Source: Dipetalonema caudispina
Taxonomy: Eukaryota; Nematoda; Chromadorea; Rhabditida; Onchocercidae
Assembly (NCBI GenBank): GCA_013365325.1
Contig: JABVXV010000001.1
Coordinates: forward strand, 248,001-312,000
Reading direction: 5' to 3'
DNA length: 64,000 bases
In this document: positions 27,501 to 42,146 of the stretch, one piece after another
Numbering within the stretch: the stretch's first letter is position 1
How the letters are laid out: each line of letters begins with the position of its first letter
Position numbers and translations under genes: made by a program
Notes under the pieces: model-generated
The model's database searches: none
Seen by the model: only the letters and a program-made list of their open reading frames with translations
Told to the model about the DNA's origin: nothing

Positions 27501-30500
27501 AAGTACAAACTCTGCAAACTCTCGAAGTTCATTGGATACTTCAACTTCTATGTACTCATCTGCAGCCTCTTTACTCATACTTTTGTAAAGCCTTATTGCA
27601 GCCAATGCTTTGGCCATAGCCTCCTCGCCATAGGTCCACATACAACGAGCCATCTCTTGTCGTCGTGACAGGACTGCCCATAACATTAAATCGTTGAACG
27701 GGAATTGAAAATCGTCACCTATCAATGTGAGGATGATCAACCCTTCCTTATTCCCCAAAGAAAATTAGCACATTTTAAGAACCACTATCTTGATTAGTTA
27801 AAACCCACTCATTGCAAACTTTTGATCCATCTTGGTAAAATGAGCTACTGTTTCGACAATTTCGGTAACCTTATGTGTGTGAAATTCCTTTTCATAACAA
27901 ACAATGAAAACTGACCCTCTTTGCTTTCTCTGCGCAACCGTTTCCTCGTATTGCTCTTAGCTTCCTGAACACGTAATAGCAATGGAATATAAGTTTAAGA
28001 AATTTCCCTACTTTAAAATAGCTTTTTGAGCATACATCAACTTAAATAATAGCCAAATAAACATTTATGCTCCTAAGAGAGTCCCTGAGGCTTAGCAAAC
28101 ATTTGCCTCCATTTGCAGATTAGGATCCGATGTATGTAGATTTGGCCCATGAAAGTTGTAATAATTCTCAATTCTGTAATCTCTTCACTATTCCAAGGTT
28201 CTAAGGTGAGTATTAGTTTCGTTAAGTGAAAATTCATAAGATGTTTTTGTGAAATCATTACTTCAGCCATTTTTCTTGTCTTCGAATATGTTGCACAGAG
28301 GCTCCGGAAACTTGGAATTCTGGAGATCTGAAAAGGTGCGGGTTGGGTTTTTTGATCGGAAAAAAAAACATTGGTTTCCATATATGACTCTATTTTAGGC
28401 AAACTCTCACTCACCAGTGCTTTCTTTCTGCATTTTTCGTATTTATTTTTAAATTTTCTCGATGTATAGCAACATTTGTAAGCATTTCCCATCAATCGTT
28501 CGATAACTACTCCAATTTTTGGCAATGTAATTTGGCCATCAATTATCGACATGCTGTCGTTGATTAGAGGCAGAATTGAATCTTGTTCCTGAGCATAAAT
28601 CAATGACCCCCAACATGTCATATGACATTAAATATTAGTTAGCTTCTATTAACGATAACAATCAACTAAATAACTAAATTCAAGTCACTATTTAAAGTTT
28701 TATTTTCAAACCATACTACTATTATTTCAAGTTGATATGAAAAATTGAAGGAACTGAAACGTGAAAGAATGAAACAAGCAGAAGCAATTACCATATTGTA
28801 AAGTTGTTCCAGCCGATTAATCGTCAGAAATTTCTTCATTGAAACTCCATTTTCCAATAGAAGTTTAACGAAATCGACGCGATCCAACGCTAGTGCTTCC
28901 ATCATTGCATTATACAATAAATGAGGGTTCAAGTTTTGATTGGCCATGAAGATATCTGAACGTGCGATGTCCACCCGATTCCATACAAGAGTCAACGCAA
29001 GCTTAAGGTTTGCAATTTTTAGAAGCGTTTTAATCGTAGTTGCTTTAAAATTTCGCATGTGAAAAAATTATTTTCGAAATAATTATTCATTTTAATTTAT
29101 CTCTGAAAGTTGAAAGTTAGTTCTAACCAGCTGAATCTTATGAATTCTAGGTACAATACAAGTTAATTGAAGTAAAGTATACCTGATCAGCTGCTGATAG
29201 ATTTTGTCCCTTCAATATGGCGCTCAGAATAGCATGGTCAACATCCTGCTTCTTATTTCCACTCAAACGAAAAACTGTCAACTATAAACTTCCGGAAGTA
29301 AATAAAATGAATCACTAAAAGTAAATTTTTCAAAAACTGGTCATTTCTGATGCAATTAACATACCAAATCACGATGTTTGGCGCAACATAATATTTCTTC
29401 AAGAATTTGTTCTGCTGGTGTTGTACTATTACGAAATACTGAAGCAATAAGGGTGAGAAGTTGCGCACGAATTTCTTGCGGCAAATTACTGCAAATTCAT
29501 GTGATCCTCTACTGCTAAAGAGTTTATTTCATCGAAAGACACTTCTGATAATTTTCCTTTTTTTTTCTTAAATTTGTTAGAACACTCTATAAGATCAAAG
29601 TAGATGTAAATTTTACACAAGAACAGATAATTTTTAAAATTCATCTCATGTAAATCATTCCCACCGCTCACAACTTATTGGTTTTTTCGACCAATAGGCT
29701 TTTTTTTTCTCCGTAAGAAAAGGAGTAAACATGTGCCAGATTTTCGAAAGGTTATGAATGGTATGTCTTGATTCAGTTGAACTTAGTAATGGATTATAAT
29801 AAAAATTCAAGTAATGTTACTTGTTGAGAAATGAAAAGCATATTTTGTCATGAATTTGATTGCATTAGGACAAAGGACAAATTATTGAAAACTAACCCAT
29901 TCTCCAGAATATGTCGATGTGCAAATGCAATAAGATCAGAAGCTCTTCCACTACCATCACAAACGATCACAGGAACTGGCGGCTGACTGAAATTTTGGAA
30001 ATTAAACAAACCATGCAATCCAATTATGGAATCATCATATAAACAAGCTTTTTACAATCAACATACTTGGCTAAATATTGAAGTATTGCTCGAATAGTGC
30101 AAGTGCCACCTTCCAATACTGCGCAAATAACGGGTACATGTCGTGTCCCCAAACCAATCGTTTGCTTTCGAGCTATGAATTCTTCAAAACGTTTTCGCAA
30201 GATGATATCAGCGCCATATCTGTGCTTAATATTTATTAATGGCTGAATTACCATGCATCATTTGTACTACTGCAAAAAACATACAACAAAAATAAGATAA
30301 CTGATAAATGATAATACCTTCCATTAGTGCCATTATCCACAAGCAGAAAATATGAATGTCGGTCGTTCAATGTAGCATATTTGCTTTTAGAAGAAAAAGA
30401 GTGTGGGTCGTAGGATACAACGATATCTTTTCCAATCAATTTTTCATGTCGTTTCAATAAACCCCATGGAGCAATCCCTATTGTAACTACTTTCGATCGC

Positions 30501-33081
30501 ATTCTAAAATTTGGAAGTGACGGAAGATTAAACTGTGAGAAGTAATTTAACGGTATCATATTAAATAAATATATTTTAATTTAAGACAAAACGATGAAGA
30601 AAAATACCTTGCTGAAATTCCAGCTTCATCAAGAGCAGTAGCAACATGTCGTACTACTCCGGCATCTATTCCAGCAGTTATAATCCAAGCTCCTGTTGTT
30701 TGTGCCGCTTTTAGCATACCTTTTCGAAATACTTGACCAAGTTTCTCTTGCACCCTTTCAAATTTTCAATAATAACTTTCAGGCCTTTTACAATAAAGTT
30801 AGAAATTATTCAAATGCATTTAAAAAATAAAAATGAAAGAATACTCGAAATTGGTGATGCCACCATGAACTGTGATAACAAGACGAGGTGGCTCTAGGCC
30901 CCAAATTTTCTCCATTAAATACATTATATCAGATGGATCTGAATCATAACCCAATCGAACATAATGCGCTTTGTGCGCATGAGCACCACCCTAAATGATA
31001 TTTGAAGAAGATCATGGAGCAAAGAAGGATAAAAAAAATTGGAACAATATAATTAGCCCATGTAAAATCGAAAAGGATCTGTGCAAAAGAGTACCGAAAA
31101 TTCCAAAGTTCCAAAGGCATCGGTATGAGCAGTCTTTGTATGTTCAGCAATACTCCAACGTAATGGCTGATTTGACGATCGTATCGCTGCTTCGTGGTCC
31201 ATCATTGTTGCTCTAAATTGTGATATTACTGCCAAACTATGTGAGTTTAGAGATAATCCACAGCCACATCTAAAATATTCATTTTTTTAAAATAATTTAT
31301 TTAATTACTAAAAAATATTCTGCAAAATTAATTATATTGCTAATGAGAAATATCAAAAGCAGTAATTTGAAGAGAGAAAAGTCATAATAAAATTAAGTGA
31401 TCGATGATGTTATATCGGTAGGGAAAGTTGGCAATTTTCGCTTAATTATTCTTTATCTTCTAAATTTTGTTATGACTAGAAAAATTTAACAATTCATTGA
31501 TTCTTTCATTTCAGTAGTATTAGTAGTAATCATTAGCACTCTTTCATTAGTTTGCAATTAATCGAACATTTCAACTAAATACTATGTCTTTTGATCTAGC
31601 GAGAATGTAAATATAGCTTTGCTTCATGTATCAATTATGCTTCTAAAATCCGATTTTAATAACTTAATGCTTCTCCATCAGTTATTATTTCAACAAATTA
31701 TTCAATGAAAGAGAATTTTTATATAGTTAATGAGTAGAACAACAAATTATCATTTCCTATTATTGATTAATCCCTGTCTTCAATTGAATATTTCAAAGTA
31801 AAGCAAATCTTTCTAAGGAACTTTTTTCATTCCTCAATCAATCGATACTCTTAAATTGTTATTCTTATGTAACAACAAACTTTTTTCACATGATAAAAAT
31901 TCATCATATAGTAAGTGAAGTGTTTCAAGATTTCTTTCAAACTATTACTTACTTGTTTGTTCCAAAAGTTGGAATGTATTTGATGCATTCCCGTTTTAAA
32001 AAAACCTGTTCAATCCATGGTCCTTTCAATTTTTCAGTCTAAAAAAGTATATTTATTCGACAAATTTGTCATCAACATTTGTTTTTCCTATAAAGTGATC
32101 ATAACTGTTACTAAACTACTCCTTTAAAATTATAAAATTCGATATTACTTAATCGTCTTCTTCAGAAGTAATAACCAAACTCATTCTTTAAAATACATTT
32201 GAGATCGCAAAACCTCTGGCTAGGGCAAATAAATGATAGTTTGAACTTTTTGTAATTTGATAATTCAAAATTGATCATGAAGATGCAAAGATAACTTAGA
32301 AAAGCTAATCTCAACTGGTCGTAATGGCTCATAAGGTTTTCTGATGATCCATACTGATCTGTTGATTATCCTATATATTGTGCTCTGATCATGCAAAAAT
32401 CGTGAATGTTTAAATATTTCAATTCTTTCAATTGGCAACGATTTTCTCGAGAAGTTATAATTAAAAAAAACCCTTTCGAAACTATTTCAAAACTTCAGTA
32501 TACTAAGTAAACTTACTAATGCATGAACGAAAAGTTCAGGTCGATCAAATAGCTTAGAGGATCGTCTTTGTTTGACATTTTCCATGGCATAATAATTGCT
32601 TGGAACATTAGCTAACGAATAAAATTGCTGTCCACTTAGGGAATTACGTGGTGCTGCGCAGCAGAACGAATTTCCCGAGGTAGTCCTGCAAATTCACTCA
32701 GAAATTTCCATTTCGAAATTTGAATTCTCGTGGTGAAGCTATCATTTAAATAAATCTCAAGCAAGAAGACTTTCTCATCAAGATCCAATATTTGTTCATT
32801 GATTTGTACAAAGATGAAAAATGGTATGTATAACTAACTAAAACAAGCCCATAAAGATTAGAATTGTAAGCAAGGATGACTAGTGTCAGATATAGGTTAA
32901 TTAACTTTTGAAATTTCTTAAAGACAAGAAAGGACATTTGAACAGAATTACATAACTATTGCACGTTCTACCTCATTAAAGTGATGACAAACCTTTGGTT
33001 TTCATCGGAGTTGAAGTCATCATTTGCGCCATCAGGTCGTAAAATAAATTCAGCATTGGAAACCGAAGCACAATCTTGCAT
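21566..33081 (-). CDS. TRPM-family cation channel, GON-2/GTL type
   Basis: Plasma-membrane non-selective cation channel; nematode relatives carry Mg2+ and Ca2+ in gut, gonad and excretory cells. 33 exons: 32993-33081, 32517-32685, 31953-32038, 31095-31269, 30845-30990, 30608-30754, 30318-30503, 30067-30219, 29897-29986, 29365-29488, 29183-29251, 28792-29001, 28415-28588, 28262-28327, 27916-27964, 27511-27718, 27065-27226, 26675-26725, 26498-26639, 26318-26374, 26079-26243, 25517-25723, 25093-25332, 24555-24744, 24162-24264, 23839-23989, 23723-23770, 23569-23638, 23378-23501, 22792-23139, 22473-22526, 22208-22370, 21566-21748. The total is 1532 aa with consistent phase. Residues ~90-900 form the TRPM homology region ([47 protein letters not shown]). 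S1-S6 fall at ~918-1152, with pore sequence [13 protein letters not shown] near 1105 and S6 ending [10 protein letters not shown]. After S6 come HDFEEDC (~1254) and a coiled coil (~1300-1325). The acidic tail lacks an alpha-kinase domain. Assignment among gon-2, gtl-1 and gtl-2 needs a tree. Confidence 0.93.
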
Positions 33082-36000
33082 TTGTCTTGAAGAAAATTTC
33101 TTGAAAACTTTTTCAACAAAAAAGAGAAAAGAAAAGAAAAAGGAATGAAGGAAAAATAAGAGAGTAAGGTATGCCTGTACTCTGATTTTATCACACCGAG
33201 AGAAGGAAGGATGAAAATTTCTACCATCGATAAAACATTTATAATTGATAATAAAAACGCACTTAATTTTACTTCCCTTCACAAATTAGTCATTATGCAA
33301 ACGTTCATTTAGAAAACAGTAAAAGTTATCAAAAGATAGATACTACAAACATCTGATAGCAGCAGCATGTTGCTACCCATTTTGTTATCAAACCTTTCTA
33401 AGAAAAACCTGTTTCCAACATTTTCATCGATTTCAACCCTTGCTTCCCATTTCTCTTCTTCAATACTTCATTTTGTGATGAAAGTAGTGCCGCAAAATTA
33501 CTAAACGGAAGTAGTGCACATACCAATACTTTTCTTCTTTGAAATATCATTTAAAATAAATAAATAGTTAAGGTATACTTGTAAAGGTGTAAAAAATGAA
33601 TAGGTTGTAAATATTAGCAATGCTTAGTCACCAAATGTGTGTAAATCAAAAAGTTGAAATGCATTAATCATTAAATTATCAACTGTACATGATTTATAGG
33701 AAAAAAGTACAGTTGAAATTCGTTTCTTTCTCATTTCTTTTAAAAAAATTTTTCTATTCCAAATCTTTCTCCAATATAAACTCTGTGAACTGTGAAAGTT
33801 TTATGTTCCAGAATTTTATTTCAATAATCTTCAAATGACTTTTATCGTATTGAATTCTCATAAGCTTGGTATGCTTTATAATTACTATATCAATTGCTTT
33901 TATTCTCTAATGTCATAACTCTTCATTTCTTCCAATTGATGGATCGGCAACAAGTTGAAAAACATCCAACCAACCTATTGAATTTTCAGCTTTTATTGGA
34001 ATCCAATAAATATACAAACTTTTGTTGGAAGGAAAAATTGGTTAGATGTTTTTGTATCAGAATGAATTCAAAAAATATTCTCAACACAGTCTTATGGCGT
34101 TAAGAAACAAAATTGCAAAGTTGGATGAAGATAGAAATAAAACAAGCGGCCAGACTAGGATTTCAAACATTTAAGCCAACCTTAGACTGAAATGGTCTGA
34201 TGAAGTCAAAACTATTATAAATAAATTTATTAGCTTTAACATAAGCCGCCAATGTGATTCATATCAAATTTTGCCTTCATTAAATAAATTATCTGATAGG
34301 CTAACAAAATTTCTTGACTTCATTGTGAAACATTAACCGTACTGATATCGATGAAGTGACAACCAATTCATTACATAATTATTTTAATTGCCTATGCTAT
34401 CTGAGTAAGACAATTCTTCCCCGAATTTTATAATCAAGCAGTCGTTCTAAACTACTGTTTCAATCGGCAACACTAAAAGATAAAAATTATGAAAGAAAAA
34501 CTGTAGAAAAACATACAAAAATTTCATTTTAAAAATAAAAATTCAAAAGGTGTGAAAGTTGGATGATTAGCAAATTTGATGGATTAAGAATGAAAGTTTC
34601 GAGATATCATGAAGATTGGAAGAATGGTCATTGCAGTGACATCTGAACGAACCTGGCATTCAGCACCTTCATTCCCATTTCATTCGTATCTTTGCTGATT
34701 TGCAATGCTGAAGGGAAATTAATTGGTATTTAAAGATATTATAATAATGCTTTCGGAAGTTTTCATAAGAACAACTTGTCATAATTGGATGAAACCAAAG
34801 GACGAAAAATTCATTTATCGAATTAAATTTAGGCTTACTTACACTTTATAGCTTTCTTACTCTTCTGCATCTAAATTCATTTCTGATTCATTTTTTTGCT
34901 TTTTGTAGAAATTTGAATACAACAAATGAAATTAATGAAAGAATAGGTCACAACGTTACGTCCATTGGAACCATTGAATTTTATTCTGATATCCTTCTTG
35001 CTACCGCTTTAAAGCATCCTTCGATTTTGCTTTGCCTACTCCATCCAGTATTTTATACTTCGGCAGAAATTCATATTCCTATTAGCAATTCTTCAAAATT
35101 ATTTTAGTATAACCGGCGTAGCTATTAATTTAATTTTAGACAAGCACTAATTACTAATCTTGCAGTCGTATAGATATAAAGTTTAAAAGTATGAAGTAGC
35201 AAATGTTGCTCCAAATAAACAACCAAATCAAATTTCAGACTGAACCAAATACTTGAAAAACTACTCTAACTTCAGATGATTGAAGATTGCATTAAAAATA
35301 TAAATCTCGAAAGATATTGCTGTTTGAATTTTATTTCATAAAGTCTCAGCATTAATTATATTATAAATATCTGAAGACTTCCGTGAAATTTAAACAAATC
35401 TTAAATTTAGTAGTAATTTAGGTACGCCACCTCGGTTATGCATTCACAAACCCAACATATTTAAACAACAGTGCATTAATTGGTGGAATTTATGACTGCT
35501 ATGATTTCCCACTTGTCTCATATTAAGATAGTATTTGAAAATATATTTGAAACATGGGAATTCGGAAATATCTACTATTGAAGGAATTCACCCAAGATTT
35601 CGTATCGCATTAGAGTTACTTCAATGAAAGAAAATCTTATGAAGCACCAATCTGATTAGCATCAATAATGCTATATGTGTTCATCAGATAAACATAAAAA
35701 GTTTCTCTCTAATAGTCCTTTTTAGGATGATATCTTTTTTAGGTTGGAAATCGCAGGATCGTGACATGATATGTAAGTTGTATATTATCTTTTAGAAACA
35801 GCTATGCTGGGATGATCTTTACATAAACATTGACGAAATTTTCGTTTGTTTAGCGTACAACATCACTACAAATGGCGTAATGCCAAGATGCTGTCCGACA
35901 ACATTTTGACGTATTGAACGGGACTTCATGGTAAGTGTTGACCGGATAGAACAGTAGTTTGACATTTTTAAAATTCCTTCTTCACAAGGCTTGTTTACTC

Positions 36001-37493
36001 TGTTCGTTTTGTCGTTTACTTATTATAGACTCTACCAGTTTCGAAATTTATCCGTCAGAAAATTGGGTCAGGATGGACATGAAGCATTTTAAAAATGTTT
36101 GAAGGAATATACATAGCGTTAATTTATTCAATTTACAGGAAAATACAAATTTCTTGCTGTTATTTAAAAGCACATTGAGAAACGAATAGAAAGAAAGAAG
36201 CTTCTAATGCTTTTCTTTCAAATACAAACAAACATAAGGAAGTGCACACAGACACACACGTAAACAATGAATGCTAAGGCTGAAGTAATTCCTTCCGCAA
36301 ACTTTTTCTCCCAAAAATCCTGAACTTCCTATATTTTAATATTCGTAACTAGAAATCTATTGTCGATACGAAAACAAAAAAAAATTTTGATTCCCGCCTC
36401 GACATAATTAGATTCATCAACTCTCTAAAACCCTATTAGTCAACCCAATTCAATTTATCAAAAAGTCAACCGAAACAGTTTTTTGTAACAGAAAAAGCTC
36501 ACAAATGACAAAGATGAAAGAAAAACACAAAACATAATGCGTAGCAAAAGCTTGCAAGTAAAAAATATGGACCAGAAGTGGGCAAGCATACTTTTAATTT
36601 GTAAATAAAAGTGAGCGAGGCTACGGACAGGGAAGGAGCAAGAATGGGGTAAAAGAAGTCCCAAAAATATTGAAGATCAAATTTTTGAACGAATGAATTC
36701 ATATGAAGAGAATATCAAAAGAAACATTCTATTCCTATTAGGAAGAAAAGTCATACAGTTCGGATGCGAGACAATTTTAGTGAATAGCAAAATAAAATTT
36801 GGGACAAGGAATAAAAGAATAGAACAGACAAATTAAAATGAGTTCCAAATAAGGAAAAATTCGGTAAAAACGAAATTAAGTGGTCCACCGAAGAGTGTAG
36901 AAAATTTTCCGAGTTTTTCAAAACTTCACATAAGTTTGCAAGTGATGACAATCTTTGGCGCAACTTAAGTCGTCTTCGTCTTGTAGTTAATTTGCATAAC
37001 AGATAAACATTCTCAATGAAATAGCAGATTCTCTGACATCTTTCACATCCTAACATGAATTTTCGACTTAAATTTCATTTACCACTTCTGGTCGCCAAAA
37101 AGTTCCTTTCAACTAGAACACATAAAAGCTGATTTTTTTAGCAACTACATCTATATTTTCCGTTTCCCGATTCTGCGTTCAAACTCCAAAGAAATTTATA
37201 AAAACGGAAATGGGGCATGAAAATGCTACAGAATACAGCAATGGCTGGAATCAACGGAAACGAAACATTGAGCTTCAATTGAACAAAAATTAATTTTCTT
37301 TGTAATAACCGAAAATTATCATTAAATTCAAACATATCAAAAAACCAAACATTTAGAAAAGAGTCATATGCGGCGTCCTTCTTTCTGGCTTTTATAGTTA
37401 AATTAATGGTAAAGAAACAAAGGTATGAAACACATGACTAAAAAATTATGTCAACTTCGTGTGCCAAAAGAAAATGCTCATGAAGGAGCACAT
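33082..37493. other. Intergenic region between TRPM and rab-10
   Basis: About 4.4 kb upstream of the TRPM start codon and downstream of the rab-10 stop. Very AT-rich. I found no exon-like ORF with acceptor and donor, no tRNA and no obvious repeat. It probably holds the TRPM promoter next to 33.1 kb and the rab-10 3' UTR next to 37.5 kb. Confidence 0.5.
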
Positions 37494-39639
37494 TTAACAG
37501 CATGACAATCTACCTATTGTAACATTACTCTGCGGTTCTGCAGGCCGTATTGTTGGTTGTTTCATCCCTTCGTCCTTAACTGGCATCTAAAAAAAAAGTT
37601 AAAAGTATTATACAGCACAAATTTACGTGCTGTTCAATTAAATGTATAATTAACAAATATCAAATAAGGTGGATTAAATAAATAGTCCTGATCCCTTCAA
37701 ATTACTGAACATCACTGAAATATTTTGCCAGAAAAAAAATTTTCCTGCCCAATGATTCTGGTAGACAGGAGATAATGAAATCTAAATGTAGTCTAAGGGA
37801 AACATTCTCGCGCTGTTTTTCTGAGCCGTACTGCAAGAACATCTACCTACTATTACATTATTCTGTCATTTTAAAGGCATTATTGTTGGTTCTCAACACT
37901 TATTGCAATGTAAGTTCATAATGCCATTGACAATGTCGGAGTATGGCAGGATATTTACGAACTTTAAGAGAATGAAAGGACCACATGCCTTTTTCATGGG
38001 CTACTTTTAGCAGAATAGAACGCTATACGCATGATCAGCAGGTTATAATTCTCAAATGCCAAACAGTCAAAAACTAACCTTATCAAGAATAGCTTCAGCG
38101 AGGTCATAGAATGCTTTATCAATTTGTATATTTGCCTTGGCAGATGTTTCCAGAAACCTAATACCGTGATCGCTAGCTATTTTCTCGCCTCTTTCCCGAG
38201 ATACTACTCGTCGCTCTGCCATATCACACTTATTACCCAATAACATTTTTTCCACATCTTCCGACGCGTGCTGAAATAAATCTCACGCAAAATTTCATAT
38301 CATTAATCTAAACTGACATTCGATATAAAAACATACTATTTTTTCATTCTCTCTTATAGTCTAAAGAAGGGTTCATGAATTTACTGTTTATCTTCTTTTA
38401 GGCTCAAGGGCTGGAGGTTTTCAGCTATTGGAGCTTCATTTACTTCTACAAACTTTGAAAAAATTTGTTTGCTTCTGCTTAAAAACGAGTACTTTCTTCA
38501 ATATTAGGTGCAAAATTTTTAAATAGGAACAGAGAAGAATATAGAGTTACTCCTTCTAATATGAAACAATTTGTTGAGCTCAACAAAAAAATTTATAGAC
38601 AATTCTTTCCCTTATTTCTAACATGAATATCTTTGCTGGTCTAAAAAAACACGTCCTTGCCTCTTGAAAAAGAAAAAAAGAAAACACAAATCACCTCATC
38701 AATATTCCTTAACCATTTAGCAATATTATCGAAGCTTTTCGCGTTAGTTATATCATAAACTAACATGATACCCATCGCACCGCGGTAGTACGATGTAGTT
38801 ATAGTGTGAAATCGTTCTTGTCCCGCGGTATCCCTGTAAAGTAGTTACGATCGAATGAATTTAGAAATGAGTACATACGCGTTATTCACAAAGTTGACGT
38901 CCAACTTCAAAGTGCTATATTATACATGTTTCCAGTATCATATTATAACGTCTCCAGGTATTAACTGCTGTATTACTCAATCAATTCTATATCAACTATG
39001 TTTCGAGATACACAATCACAAAACGTCCTATCAAACCATGGAATATCATATGCTAAGTGTCTGTAAGTATATCACAAGAAGTGATCGATCAAGTGGCATC
39101 AACCGATGGAGAGTTGCAAAACTCTTGGGTTCATATCAACACCAAAAACACATATTTTGAAGGCGGTCTAATAGAGTATGATAAAGATTTACCAAATCTG
39201 CAGCTTAATCTTCTTTCCTTTCAGTTCTATTGTCTTAATTTTGAAGTCGATACCTGGAAGTTAAAAATTACTGATAAGTTTTGGGATCGTCCGAAAATTG
39301 AAACTGATCAGAAAGTTTGAAAACTTGACAGAATTCGCCAGCCTTATCGAAATGGTCAGCACTAACAGACCTGCCTAAGTAATGTTGGAAAGTCTAATTC
39401 AAAAGAATGGATTATCTAAACTTAACCATTCAGCATTCAAGCTTACTTCAAAATTACTAAATAATCACTTTTTGTATCTAACCAACATTTCAAGAAAAGA
39501 GGAATAACCAACCTATAGTAGAAATGAAGGTAGTATTGAAAGCGTCATCACTAAACCTATACAAAATGCATGTTTTTCCAACACCGCTGTCACCAATAAG
39601 CAATAATTTGAATAATAAATCATACTGCTTCTTTGCCAT
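37494..39639 (-). CDS. rab-10: Rab10 small GTPase
   Basis: Membrane-bound Ras-superfamily GTPase controlling basolateral and endosomal recycling and secretory traffic. Five exons, 39513-39639, 39193-39253, 38695-38833, 38079-38270 and 37494-37586, give a 203-aa protein of normal length. P-loop GDSGVGKT is at 16-23, [16 protein letters not shown] covers the switch I region, and [19 protein letters not shown] is at 63-81 (G3 and switch II). NKCD is at 122-125, ETSAK at 150-154, and the double-cysteine prenylation end SCC is at 201-203. The start [14 protein letters not shown] and the Rab10-specific [11 protein letters not shown] and RNIDEHASEDV separate it from Rab8. The ATG lies 9 nt after a strong TTTCAG, a probable spliced-leader or 5' UTR acceptor. 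All catalytic motifs are intact, including the switch II Gln 68. Confidence 0.96.
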
Positions 39640-39648
39640 TATTACTAC

Positions 39649-39656
39649 CTGAAATG
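39649..39656 (-). promoter_or_regulatory. Probable trans-splice (SL) acceptor of rab-10
   Basis: On the minus strand a CATTTCAG acceptor lies nine bases before the rab-10 ATG with no open exon before it. This is typical of a spliced-leader acceptor in nematodes, although an intron in the 5' UTR would look the same. Confidence 0.6.
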
Positions 39657-42130
39657 AACCAAAGTTACTGACTTCTCGTTTTAAACAATTCATCTATTAT
39701 GCGACATAATACGAATGACAAACAGCTCAACGAAATAGTGGTATTTCTAGAAAAAAATGTATGAAAACGAAAAAATTTCATTAATCCAATTTTATTGTAA
39801 ACTTCTACAGTCATTTAGGAGTAAATTCTTTCTCTGTTCATTTCAGCATACAATTTTACAGTTCATCAACTTATGAAGCAATACAACTACACTTTCCAGG
39901 CTTGCTTCATATACAACAAATACAGAAAAAGCTATAAGATTGAAATTCCAATAACTTCACTCTTCAAAATCAAATCTTATCGAAAAAGAAAAACAATGGA
40001 TAAGCAAAGGTTGCTTTAAGAGTGGCATGCAAAACTGGGAACTGTAATGACCATAAGAGTTGCTATGGAAAAGACCGTTAGAACTGCAAAACGATTATAA
40101 ACAGTTTCATATCTTCTCGGTGGTCAAGGAGAATAATTCTCACATTCGAAAATGGGAACACTTAAATCCTCTACGAAATTGAACTTCATTTAATTCTAAG
40201 AGATGGTTTTTTTCTTCTACTACTGGTCAGGAGGAATGAAATATCGGAAAACTAACCACGCGGCGGAAGAAAGAATGAATGAACCTCTGAATGAAGCATA
40301 ATTCTCTGCCATTCCGAAGGGTAAATCTGACTAACATCTGAGATTTCGCGGCTGGTCGAAATCCTTTCCAATGGACTTACAATTCCGCAAATGAATAAAT
40401 GATTTTGGGGAAAGATTATCGCAAATATACCATGTTCTTTTAGTTGGTAAATTTAAAAGACTGAATCGGCCCTCGGAAAGAAATCGATTTATAAGTTCAA
40501 ATTGCAAATAAAATATAATTTCAAATGATTACACAAGGAAATCGTTGCAAACGTCTAACATTCAACCGATAAGGAATACCAAAACATTCCTGCTTAACAC
40601 TTTTTGTCAGAGAAGATCTAGCTAGACTGCATGCTGATAATTTCTTCCTTGAAACAAAACAAAGAATCGAGAGCAACAAGACTCATCGTCTACGATCTAT
40701 CACCATACATCCTCAAACATTGAATGCATACCTACATATATGTATGTACACGCAGTGCAATAATGCATGCATCTGTTATAGTCATGCACCAGCAGAAACA
40801 TAGATGTGTAACATAGAAGAAGCAGAAGAAATACATTTGCGAGAGGGAGGTGGAAATCAATATTAAAGAGGTGGAGTGGCGTGGTAAGCAAAATGCCACC
40901 ATTGGATGGAAGGAGCTGTGACATAAGCGAACAGACATGCAGGAGTGGCGACAGAGGATTGCGACTATCTGGAGAAGTGCAGCGTGATACATGTCCGAAG
41001 AAGAGTCCTCTTTCCAGATATAAATCGCATCCCAACAGTAGTCATCTATTTTAGTGGGAAGGGTCAAACATTTTGTCCATCTTATTAGTTTAAGCAAGAT
41101 CTTAGCCACTTCATTTCTATACGATGGCACCACTCGTCGCCATCACTATTCATTATTCTGACTTGCTTTAATAATTTCACACTTAATACTATGGAAAGTC
41201 TGATAAGAGAAAAGGGAGAATTTATGATGAGATCAAGTGACACGCTCGATATCATGAAGGAATTGAGTTATAACATACTACTGGATATATCGTTGTACAG
41301 ATGACACTTCAAACTATGATGATATGAGTCCAGTACCTGAACTATGATAGTAACAAGTAGAATATATCAATACCTATGCCTGATATCATGGTACATGAAT
41401 GGACATTATTCGCAGCATATGAAGGAACAATCGAGGTAAACTTATTCAACTATTAATATCAACGATTTCTTTTATAGCAATCGATCCAATGATACCATTG
41501 ATACTTTAATGAAATAAATTAAAATGTCGCTCAAGTACAGCACCGTTAACAATGAGGGAGAAAATGAACTTTTTGTACCATCTTTGGAAAAGATCACAAT
41601 CTTCACCTTGCATATTCTTACATATACTTGTTGCTTTGATGTCTTTTGAATGGCTAACTTCCACTTTCATTATCTCTCTGAGATATCTCAAATAAGTAAC
41701 ATCGCATGGTTAACTCACTCTAACTAGGACTACTAACACTATGAAAGTCCTTCGCTATTTTATAAATTGGTTAAATTTGATAAAATTGGCTGACTAATAA
41801 CTGCTACCGAAAAAGAAGTCAATAAAAAGATAAAACAACAATTTCCATTTATATCATTAATGATGCTAGCTTTCGGAAACTGTCCGGATCTATATTTGGA
41901 CTCCCATTAACCATTTCGTTTTCTAAAATCTATATGGATCCGGATAATGGGACAGATACAATTAAGAAAGTATATTGGATATAAAATAATGGCACAAACT
42001 ACAACCGACTATTTCCCTGATTTTTTTTTTCGCAATTCAAATTTGAGTAACTCCATCCTTTTCTCAACAAAGTGTCACTAATTTAGCAATAACTTCCTTC
42101 ACATTTCTCAGCGTATCAGTTTTAATTAGT

Positions 42131-42146
42131 TTTTTTTTTTTTTTTT
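42131..42146. repeat. T16 homopolymer
   Basis: Uninterrupted run of T in the gene desert between rab-10 and the APC gene. Confidence 0.85.

Noticed and set aside
40700..41133. Overlapping minus-strand ORFs of 111 and 133 codons
   Set aside because: Cys-rich shifting-frame composition, no family resemblance and no neighbouring exons with matching phase.
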